DNA of 64,000 nt, from NCBI GenBank assembly GCA_044377735.1, contig JBILYK010000006.1, forward strand, positions 17,625 through 81,624, given 5' to 3'. The position numbers and the translations under genes are program-made. This document shows, one piece after another, positions 58,122 to 64,000 of this stretch (its first letter is position 1; each line of letters starts with the position of its first letter). The stretch is from Tabrizicola_A sp044377735. GTDB lineage: Bacteria > Pseudomonadota > Alphaproteobacteria > Rhodobacterales > Rhodobacteraceae. The notes below the pieces were generated by a model. The model saw nothing but the letters and a program-made list of their open reading frames with translations. It ran no database searches and had not been told where the DNA came from.

Positions 58122-58546
58122 GGTGGCTGACTGGCGTGCTGATCTTGTTGGCCTGCCCCTTGCTGGCTGAGGACATGGCCGACGCGCCGGGTGCCAAGTT
58201 GCGCATTCTCGACAAGCTGACGGGCGAAGTGCAGGACGTGACCTTGGCACGTGGCCAATCGGTGATAACGGGCCGTTTGACGGTGCAGGTGGATTCCTGC
58301 CGATCCCCGGCTGACAATACCGTGGCCGAGGCTGATGCCCATCTGACAATCATGGACGTGGCATCAACGGCTCCGGTCTTTACCGGTTGGATGCTGGCGA
58401 CCGCGCCTGCGCTTTCGGCGCTGGACCATCCGCGCTATGACGTCTGGGTGTTGGGCTGCGACGTGCCGGATCTGGCGCTGCCCGAGGTTGAGGACGCGGG
58501 TGAAGAAGAGCCGGTCGATCCTGCGACTGCCGACACCGACGGCTGA
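58118..58546 (+). CDS. DUF2155 secreted protein
   Basis: The 142-residue protein has a signal peptide (WLTGVLILLACPLLA, cleavage near residue 17). The DUF2155 core contains LRILDKLTGEVQDVTLARGQ, a paired-cysteine pattern (DSCRSP and LGCDVP) and GWMLATAPALSALDHPRYDVWVLGC (split, about 90-115). Function unknown; probably periplasmic with a disulfide. It overlaps mlaD by four bases and its last 112 bases are antisense to aat. Confidence 0.88.
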   Translation: MRWLTGVLILLACPLLAEDMADAPGAKLRILDKLTGEVQDVTLARGQSVITGRLTVQVDSCRSPADNTVAEADAHLTIMDVASTAPVFTGWMLATAPALSALDHPRYDVWVLGCDVPDLALPEVEDAGEEEPVDPATADTDG

Positions 58547-59139
58547 TAGCCCGGCGGGTCAAACTGGGCGGTCTGCCCTAAAGCTGCGCGCAACATCCGG
58601 TGATACTCGCCGCGCGCCACCTCGACAGCTCCGAGGCTGGCCAGATGCGGGGTCAGGAACTGGGTGTCAAAAAGCTGAAAGCCGCCCGCCCGCAGCCGAT
58701 GGCACAAAAAGGCCAGCGCAATCTTTGATCCGTTGGTCGCGCGCGAGAACATCGATTCGCCAAAAAATGCGGCCCCCAGCGTTACGCCATAAACTCCACC
58801 CACCAGCTGATCCTTGGCCCGCACCTCAAGGCTATGGGCATGGCCGATCTGGTGAAGCTGGCCATAAAGGTGGAAAATCTCTTCATTGATCCATGTCCCG
58901 GGTCGGTCGGCGCAAGCGCGCACCACGCCGTCGAAATCTGTGTCAGTCGTGATTGCAAAGTCGCCATGCCGGATGTCACGAGCCAAGCTGCGCGAGATGT
59001 GGAACCCTTCCAGCGGAAAGATGCCACGTCGCCGCGGGTCGACCCAATGAATTTCGGTGCTGTCGCGCGTTTCGGCCATGGGAAAGACACCCATAGCATA
59101 AGCCGTCAGCAGTCGCTCAGGGGTCAGGCGGCCCGTCAT
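58435..59139 (-). CDS. aat: Leucyl/phenylalanyl-tRNA-protein transferase
   Basis: Aat adds Leu or Phe to proteins with N-terminal Arg or Lys, marking them for ClpAPS degradation. The 234-residue protein has the family start LLTAYAMGVFPMAE (about residues 9-22), then WVDPRRRGIFPLEGFHISRSL and TWINEEIF. Later come HSLEVRAKDQLVGGVYGVTLGAAFFGESMFS (about 104-134), and a tail ending in TQTS. ATG 59139 is chosen over the open frame to 59301. Its 3' 112 bases overlap DUF2155 in convergent orientation, and the C-terminal tail encoded there resembles other Rhodobacterales Aat ends. Confidence 0.93.
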   Translation of the reverse strand: MTGRLTPERLLTAYAMGVFPMAETRDSTEIHWVDPRRRGIFPLEGFHISRSLARDIRHGDFAITTDTDFDGVVRACADRPGTWINEEIFHLYGQLHQIGHAHSLEVRAKDQLVGGVYGVTLGAAFFGESMFSRATNGSKIALAFLCHRLRAGGFQLFDTQFLTPHLASLGAVEVARGEYHRMLRAALGQTAQFDPPGYQPSVSAVAGSTGSSSPASSTSGSARSGTSQPNTQTS

Positions 59140-59160
59140 TCGCGTGCACGCCAGACAATC

Positions 59161-59184
59161 AAAGGGCGCCCGCAGGCGCCCTTT
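59161..59184 (-). terminator. Bidirectional terminator between accC and aat
   Basis: AAAGGGCGCC (59161-59170), loop CGCA, GGCGCCCTTT (59175-59184) is a 10-bp perfect stem two bases from the accC stop. The T-rich tail on the forward strand and the A/T flank on the reverse strand support termination, probably of accC. Confidence 0.75.
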
Positions 59185-59185
59185 T

Positions 59186-60532
59186 TCAGCTGAACTTTGC
59201 TGCCAGCCATTTTTCCAACCAGTGAATGTTGTATTCGCCGTTCTGGATTTCAGGTTCGGCCAAGAGCATGTGGAACAACGGGATCGAGGTGTCGACCCCA
59301 TCGATGATCAACTCGCTTAGCGCGCGGCGCAGGCGGGCCAGCGCCTCGGGCCGGTCGCGGCCATGCACGATCAGCTTGCCAATCAAGCTGTCGTAATAGG
59401 GTGGGATTCGGTAGCCGTCATACAATGCCGAATCCATCCGCACGCCAAGGCCGCCCGGAGCGTGGTATTGTGTCACCTTGCCGGGGCAGGGCGAGAAGTT
59501 GGGGATCTTCTCGGCGTTGATCCGAACTTCGATCGAATGGCCGTTGATTTCCAGATCCTCTTGACCAAAGGACATCTCCAGTCCTGCGGCCACGCGGATC
59601 TGCTCGCGCACAAGGTCCACGCCGAAAATGCTTTCGGTGACAGGGTGTTCCACCTGCAGACGGGTGTTCATTTCGATGAAATAAAACTCGCCGTCCTCAT
59701 AGAGAAACTCGACAGTGCCCGCGCCGATATAGTTGATCTTGGCCACGGCATCAGCGCAGACCTTGCCGATCATCGCGCGCATCTCAGGTGTGATGCAGGG
59801 GCCGGGGGCCTCTTCGAACACTTTCTGGTGGCGGCGCTGCAGAGAGCAATCCCGCTCACCCAGATGCACGGCCTTGCCCTTGCCATCGCCAAAGACTTGA
59901 ATCTCGATATGGCGGGGTTTTTGCAGGTATTTCTCGATATAGACTTCGTCATTGCCAAAGGCCGACTTGGCCTCAGCCCGGGCGGTGCGGAAGGCGATTT
60001 CCAGCTCTTCGGCGTTCTTGGCCACCTTCATTCCGCGCCCGCCGCCGCCGGCGGTGGCCTTGATGATGACCGGGAATCCGATGCCCGCTGCCACGCCAAT
60101 CGCTGTTTCAAAGTCTGGCACGCCGCCTTCAGAACCCGGCACAACCGGAATCCCCAGCGCCTTGGCGGTTTCCTTGGCGGTGATCTTGTCGCCCATGATG
60201 CGGATATGTTCCGCCGAGGGACCGATAAAGGTGATGCCGTGATCTTCCAGCGCCTGCGCGAAGCTCGCGTTCTCGCTCAGAAAGCCATAACCCGGATGCA
60301 CCGCCTGCGCGCCCGTGATCTCACAGGCCGAGATGATGGCGGCTTTGGACAAATAGCTTGCCGAAGAGGGTGCGGGCCCGATGCAGACCGATTCATCGGC
60401 CATACGGACGTGCATCGCATCGGTATCTGCGGTGGAATGCACCGCAACCGATTTGATCCCCATCTCGCGGCAGGCGCGGATCACGCGAAGGGCGATCTCG
60501 CCCCGGTTGGCGATCAGGATTTTGTCGAACAT
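59186..60532 (-). CDS. accC: Acetyl-CoA carboxylase, biotin carboxylase subunit
   Basis: The 448-residue ATP-grasp enzyme carboxylates the biotin of AccB, the first half-reaction to malonyl-CoA. The N-terminus FDKILIANRGEIALRVIRA, the ATP loop KATAGGGGRGMKV (about residue 159), MNTRLQVEHPVTE (about 290) and RINAEK are present. It begins four bases after accB on the same strand, the usual accB-accC operon. Confidence 0.98.
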   Translation of the reverse strand: MFDKILIANRGEIALRVIRACREMGIKSVAVHSTADTDAMHVRMADESVCIGPAPSSASYLSKAAIISACEITGAQAVHPGYGFLSENASFAQALEDHGITFIGPSAEHIRIMGDKITAKETAKALGIPVVPGSEGGVPDFETAIGVAAGIGFPVIIKATAGGGGRGMKVAKNAEELEIAFRTARAEAKSAFGNDEVYIEKYLQKPRHIEIQVFGDGKGKAVHLGERDCSLQRRHQKVFEEAPGPCITPEMRAMIGKVCADAVAKINYIGAGTVEFLYEDGEFYFIEMNTRLQVEHPVTESIFGVDLVREQIRVAAGLEMSFGQEDLEINGHSIEVRINAEKIPNFSPCPGKVTQYHAPGGLGVRMDSALYDGYRIPPYYDSLIGKLIVHGRDRPEALARLRRALSELIIDGVDTSIPLFHMLLAEPEIQNGEYNIHWLEKWLAAKFS

Positions 60533-60536
60533 CGGC

Positions 60537-61013
60537 TTACTCGATGATCATCAGGGGCGCGCCGTATTCCACCGGATGCCCGTCGGTGACCAGAATGCGC
60601 TTGACCGTGCCCGACTTGGTGGCCGGGATGTGGTTCATGGTTTTCATCGCTTCGATGATAAGAACGGTCTGCCCTTCGGTCACGGCCGAGCCGACGGTGA
60701 CAAAGGGGGCAGCGCCCGGTTCTGCGGCCATATAGCAGGTGCCGACCATGGGCGAGGTGATCGCGCCGGGGTGCTGGGCCGGGTCTTCATTGACCACCAC
60801 AGGCGCGGCGGCAACCGGGGCCGCGACGGGGGCGACCTGCATCACTGGGGCGGCCATATTCACCACATTGGCTTGCTTGACCACCCGCACGTCCAGACTG
60901 TCGTCCTCGCCATACTCGCGCTTTACAGAAAGTTCAGTCAGTTCGTTCTTGTTCAGCAGTTCTGCCAGTGCCGAGATAAAGGCGACATCGGCCTCGGAGG
61001 TGTTCTTGCTCAT
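60537..61013 (-). CDS. accB: Biotin carboxyl carrier protein of acetyl-CoA carboxylase
   Basis: The 158-residue protein has an Ala/Pro/Val-rich linker (about residues 55-80) and a C-terminal biotinyl domain. The biotin attachment Lys is in LIIEAMKTMNHI (about residue 123). ATG 61013 (MSKNTSEAD) has GAGG five bases upstream; the frame upstream is not protein-like. It is upstream of accC and divergent from preT across a 229-base A/T-rich gap. Confidence 0.97.
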   Translation of the reverse strand: MSKNTSEADVAFISALAELLNKNELTELSVKREYGEDDSLDVRVVKQANVVNMAAPVMQVAPVAAPVAAAPVVVNEDPAQHPGAITSPMVGTCYMAAEPGAAPFVTVGSAVTEGQTVLIIEAMKTMNHIPATKSGTVKRILVTDGHPVEYGAPLMIIE

Positions 61014-61134
61014 TCCGTCCTCATTTGACGTATTGGGCCAATTTGGCCGCACCTTGGATCAGGCGTCTATATAAGACCTTGGGGCAGGGGAAGGAAGCCC
61101 TGAATAGGCAGGTCAGTGGGAAGCGGGGGCGCCT

Positions 61135-61165
61135 CAGTCGGGCTATAAAAAATGCAACCCGACTG
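61135..61165. promoter_or_regulatory. Inverted repeat CAGTCGGG-N15-CCCGACTG upstream of preT
   Basis: CAGTCGGG (61135-61142) and CCCGACTG (61158-61165) are perfect 8-bp arms around a 15-base, A-rich centre in the accB-preT divergent gap. Downstream is A/T-rich sequence leading to preT. It could be a regulator operator or a short RNA hairpin. Confidence 0.5.
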
Positions 61166-61242
61166 ATTTTACCGTTTGATAAAAAAATGAACCTATGGCA
61201 GCTTGAGCTTAGAAAAAAGAAAAGCCAATGGGAGGTTCCACC

Positions 61243-62565
61243 TTGTCCAACAGCCCGCTGACCCCCGGCATTGTAGCCGCGCGTTTGCCCCAATCCGCAT
61301 ATCAAACCAATTTCGCCGATCATGAGCCAGCACTTGACCGGCACGAGGCCCGAGTGGCGGCAGATCGCTGCTATTTCTGCCATGATGCGCCCTGCATGAC
61401 GGCCTGTCCGACGACCATCGACATTCCGTTGTTCATCCGACAGATCTCCACCGGCACGCCCGAGGCGGCGGCCAAGACGATCTTTGACCAGAACATTCTG
61501 GGCGGCATGTGCGCGCGGGTCTGCCCGACCGAACAGCTGTGCGAAGAGGCCTGCGTGCGCGAGGCCGCGGAAGGCAAGCCAGTGGAAATCGGCCGCTTGC
61601 AACGCTTTGCCACCGACACGCTGATGTCCAAGGGCGTGCATCCCTTCAAGCGCGACAAGGCGACGGGGAAATCCGTGGCTGTTGTGGGGGCGGGGCCTGC
61701 GGGTCTGGCATGTGCGCATCGTCTGGCGATGAAGGGCCATGATGTGGTGGTCTATGACGCCCGTCCCAAGGCAGGTGGCCTGAACGAATACGGCATTGCC
61801 AGCTATAAATCGACCAATGACTTTGCCGCGCGCGAGGTGGACTGGCTTTTGCAGATCGGTGGCATCCGCATTGAAACTGGCAAGGCTTTGGGTGGCAATC
61901 TGGCTTTGGCCGATGTGCAAAAGGCCCATCACGCGGTGTTCCTGGGGATGGGGCTTGGCGGCGTGAACGCCTTGCGTTCACCCGGTGAGGACATGAAGAA
62001 CGTCCGAAATGCCGTTGATTTCATTTCCGAGTTGCGCCAGACCGGTGACAAGTCCACGCTGCCCGTTGGGCGCGATGTGGTGGTCATCGGCGGCGGGATG
62101 ACGGCGGTTGATGCCGCCGTGCAATCCAAGCTTCTGGGTGCGGAAAACGTCACCATCGTTTATCGGCGCGGCCAAGAAAAGATGAGCGCTTCGGGCTATG
62201 AACAAGACCACGCCGCCAGTGCGGGCGTGCGCATCGTCACCCATGCCGCCCCCGTGGCGGTGCATGACGGCGCGGTCGAGTTCGCCTATACAGAAGAAGG
62301 GCCCAAGGGGCTGACCGTGACGGCCCAGACTTTCACGCTGAAGGCGGATCAGGTGTTCAAGGCCATTGGCCAAACCTTGGCTGGCGCGCCCGAAGGCCTC
62401 GCGCTGGAGGGTGGCAAGATCGCGGTCGACGCGATGGGTCGCACCTCGGTTCCGGGCATCTGGGCCGGGGGCGACTGTGCGGCAGGCGGTGATGACCTGA
62501 CGGTTACGGCCGTGAAAGAGGGCCGCGATGCGGCTGAAGACATTCATGCAAGCTTGATGGCGTAA
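61243..62565 (+). CDS. preT: NAD-dependent dihydropyrimidine dehydrogenase, PreT subunit
   Basis: PreT passes electrons from NADH through FAD to PreA for uracil/thymine reduction. The 440-residue protein has N-terminal Fe-S cysteines (CYFCHDAPCMTACP and CARVCPTEQLCEEAC, about residues 43-100). Two dinucleotide folds follow: VAVVGAGPAGLACAHRLA (about 145) and VVVIGGGMTAVDAAVQ (about 285). Near the C-terminus is GIWAGGDCAAGGDDLTV. The start is taken as TTG 61243 because GGGAGG (61229-61234) lies about eight bases upstream; ATG 61228 has only weak A-rich sequence before it. Followed by preA. Confidence 0.93.
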   Translation: MSNSPLTPGIVAARLPQSAYQTNFADHEPALDRHEARVAADRCYFCHDAPCMTACPTTIDIPLFIRQISTGTPEAAAKTIFDQNILGGMCARVCPTEQLCEEACVREAAEGKPVEIGRLQRFATDTLMSKGVHPFKRDKATGKSVAVVGAGPAGLACAHRLAMKGHDVVVYDARPKAGGLNEYGIASYKSTNDFAAREVDWLLQIGGIRIETGKALGGNLALADVQKAHHAVFLGMGLGGVNALRSPGEDMKNVRNAVDFISELRQTGDKSTLPVGRDVVVIGGGMTAVDAAVQSKLLGAENVTIVYRRGQEKMSASGYEQDHAASAGVRIVTHAAPVAVHDGAVEFAYTEEGPKGLTVTAQTFTLKADQVFKAIGQTLAGAPEGLALEGGKIAVDAMGRTSVPGIWAGGDCAAGGDDLTVTAVKEGRDAAEDIHASLMA

Positions 62566-62576
62566 GGGGAAAGATC

Positions 62577-63875
62577 ATGGCAGACCTGACATCCAACTTC
62601 ATCGGCATCAAATCCCCCAATCCCTTCTGGCTGGCCTCGGCCCCGCCCACGGACAAGAAATACAACGTCGAACGCGCGTTCGAGGCGGGTTGGGGCGGCG
62701 TGGTGTGGAAGACCCTTGGTTCGGAAGGGCCGCCCATCGTCAACGTCTCTGGCCCGCGCTATGGTGCGATCTGGGGCGCGGATCGGCGGCTTTTGGGGCT
62801 GAACAACATCGAACTCATCACCGACCGCCCGTTGGAGGTGAACATTCAGGAGATCAAAGAGGTCAAGCGCAAGTGGAAAGACCGCGCGATGATCATCAGC
62901 CTGATGGTGCCCTGCGAGGAGGACAGCTGGAAAGCCATCCTCAAGCAGATTGAAGACACCGAGGCGGATGGGGTGGAGCTGAACTTTGGCTGTCCGCATG
63001 GCATGGCCGAACGTGGTATGGGATCGGCCGTAGGGCAGGTGCCGGAATACATCGAAATGGTCACCCGCTGGGTCAAGAAATACTCGCGCATGCCCTGTAT
63101 CGTGAAACTTACCCCTAATGTCACCTCGATCCTGCCGCCCGCGCTGGCAGCCAACCGGGGTGGGGCCGATGCGGTTTCCCTGATCAACACCATAAAATCG
63201 ATCACCAATGTCGATCTGGATGCGTTTTCGCCCTTCCCCATGATTGACGGCAAGGGCAGCCACGGCGGTTATTGCGGCCCGGCGGTGAAGCCGATCGCGC
63301 TGAATATGGTGGCCGAGATTGCCCGGCACGAAGAAACCCGCGGCTTGCCGATTTCCGGCATTGGCGGGGTGACAACATGGCGCGATGCGGCCGAGTTCCT
63401 CGCCTTGGGGGCTGGCAATGTGCAGGTCTGCACGGCGGCGATGACCTATGGCTTCAAGATCGTGCAGGAAATGATCTCGGGCCTGTCGCAATACTTGGAC
63501 GAAAAGGACATGGCACTGAACGATCTCGTCGGTCGCGCCATTCCGAATTTCGTCGAATGGCAGCATCTGAACCTGAACCATGTCACCAAGGCGGTGATCA
63601 ATCAGGACGACTGCATCAAATGCGGGCGCTGCTATGCGGCCTGCGAGGATACCAGCCATCAGGCGATTGCCATGTCCGAGGACCGTGTCTTCACCGTCAA
63701 GGATGATGAATGCGTGGCCTGTAACCTGTGTGTCAACGTCTGCCCGGTGGACAATTGCATCACCATGACAACGCTGCCGCACGGTGCCTTGGATGAGCGT
63801 ACCGGCCGGAAAGTGGGCGATTACGCAAACTGGACAACGCACCCCAACAACCCCGGCGCGGTGGCGGCGGAGTAA
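62577..63875 (+). CDS. preA: NAD-dependent dihydropyrimidine dehydrogenase, PreA subunit
   Basis: PreA reduces uracil or thymine to dihydropyrimidines with FMN. The 432-residue protein has a dihydroorotate dehydrogenase-like barrel (ELNFGCPHGMAERGMGSAVG, about residues 137-156; VKLTPNVT; GIGGVTTWRDA). Its C-terminal ferredoxin domain has two [4Fe-4S] sets, CIKCGRCYAACED and CVACNLCVNVCPVDNC (about 345-395). AGGGGAAAG precedes the ATG, 11 bases after preT. Genes for the next steps (dihydropyrimidinase, ureidopropionase) may lie beyond the edge. Confidence 0.96.
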   Translation: MADLTSNFIGIKSPNPFWLASAPPTDKKYNVERAFEAGWGGVVWKTLGSEGPPIVNVSGPRYGAIWGADRRLLGLNNIELITDRPLEVNIQEIKEVKRKWKDRAMIISLMVPCEEDSWKAILKQIEDTEADGVELNFGCPHGMAERGMGSAVGQVPEYIEMVTRWVKKYSRMPCIVKLTPNVTSILPPALAANRGGADAVSLINTIKSITNVDLDAFSPFPMIDGKGSHGGYCGPAVKPIALNMVAEIARHEETRGLPISGIGGVTTWRDAAEFLALGAGNVQVCTAAMTYGFKIVQEMISGLSQYLDEKDMALNDLVGRAIPNFVEWQHLNLNHVTKAVINQDDCIKCGRCYAACEDTSHQAIAMSEDRVFTVKDDECVACNLCVNVCPVDNCITMTTLPHGALDERTGRKVGDYANWTTHPNNPGAVAAE

Positions 63876-63896
63876 GCGACAGCTTTTTGAGTGACG

Positions 63897-63923
63897 AAAG
63901 GGCGGGCCATGTGCCCGCCCTTT
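63897..63923 (+). terminator. Terminator of preT-preA
   Basis: AAAGGGCGGGC (63897-63907), loop CATGT, GCCCGCCCTTT (63913-63923) is an 11-bp perfect stem with A and T flanks. It lies 21 bases beyond the preA stop and overlaps the stop codon of the convergent gene, so it serves both. Confidence 0.85.
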
Positions 63924-64000
63924 AACGTTGCGACTGCCGCCGTTCGGCCAGATAGGCTGCGCGTGCCGCCTCGGCTGCGACGCGACCGGCTTTGAAATCC
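63922..64000 (-). CDS. 3' end of an unidentified CDS running off the right edge
   Basis: The reverse strand reads DFKAGRVAAEAARAAYLAER followed by RQSQR and a TAA whose bases lie in the preA terminator. The helical, Ala/Arg-rich composition and the close convergent spacing look like a genuine C-terminus, but 25 residues are too few to name a family. Confidence 0.55.
   Translation of the reverse strand, partial: DFKAGRVAAEAARAAYLAERRQSQR

Noticed and set aside
61081..61242. A/T-rich gap before preT as a mobile element scar
   Set aside because: No terminal repeats, target duplication or transposase fragment; ordinary divergent regulatory region is simpler.
1..64000. CRISPR array, prophage, insertion sequence, defence island or biosynthetic gene cluster
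   Set aside because: No regularly spaced repeats, transposase, integrase, capsid, nuclease-methylase pair, or NRPS/PKS-like protein is visible; the window is mainly core genes.

Overview
The window comes from the chromosome of an alphaproteobacterium, most likely a member of the Rhodobacterales (Rhodobacteraceae). GC content is high, and the gene neighbourhoods are of the Rhodobacter/Paracoccus type: rpmF-plsX-fabH-ihfA-merR, rluD-rpoH, clpP-clpX, NDUFA12-mlaD-DUF2155-aat, accB-accC and preT-preA. A cckA gene with a CtrA-type box and an ornithine-lipid acyltransferase (olsB) fit the same group. The name rests on recognising protein families and synteny, not on a search. I see no CRISPR array, insertion sequence, prophage or rRNA operon; this is mostly core chromosome.

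Layout. 0.1-6.5 kb: tRNA-Pro(GGG), a reverse-strand block for ribosomal protein L32, lipid initiation (plsX, fabH), IHF alpha and a MerR regulator, then bamE, msrB and olsB. 6.5-20 kb: an ABC-F ATPase, a PLP decarboxylase, cysS-cimA (cysS has a compositionally foreign 3' third), an alpha/beta hydrolase, an NDUFAF6-like protein, an MFS transporter, a DNA glycosylase with an esterase, glucokinase, and a LysR regulator divergent from a phytanoyl-CoA dioxygenase-family gene. 20-29 kb: a TDT transporter, a glutamine amidotransferase, guaB, exoD, an SDR, rsmB, and cckA behind a perfect CtrA-type box. 28.8-29.4 kb: a decayed waaA remnant.

29.4-36.3 kb is a reverse-strand cluster, amidase-potA-potB-potC-potD-amidase, that looks like an import-and-hydrolysis module for an amide-bearing, polyamine-like compound. 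36.5-42.8 kb is a cobalamin-riboswitch-controlled corrinoid uptake and remodelling operon (btuB, btuF, btuC, btuD, cbiZ and a second BtuF-fold protein without a signal peptide). A hybrid histidine kinase runs into its 3' end from the other strand. 44.6-50.7 kb: a small membrane protein and rluD sharing one CATG start, rpoH, psd-pssA, an oxidoreductase and a capsule-synthesis-like protein. 50.8-55 kb: a YnjB-YnjC-YnjD ABC importer divergent from a YnjF-like CDP-alcohol phosphatidyltransferase. 55-64 kb: clpP-clpX, NDUFA12, mlaD, DUF2155, aat, accC-accB and preT-preA.

How parts connect. Membrane and envelope lipid genes recur (plsX, fabH, accBC, psd, pssA, olsB, mlaD, bamE, ynjF). Complex I support appears twice (NDUFA12 and the NDUFAF6-like protein). 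Proteostasis genes (rpoH, clpPX) carry candidate heat-shock promoters. The least explained units are the cbiZ operon with its apparently cytosolic BtuF homologue, the amidase/pot cluster and the ynjBCD/ynjF cluster. Nothing here is clearly a wholly new system.
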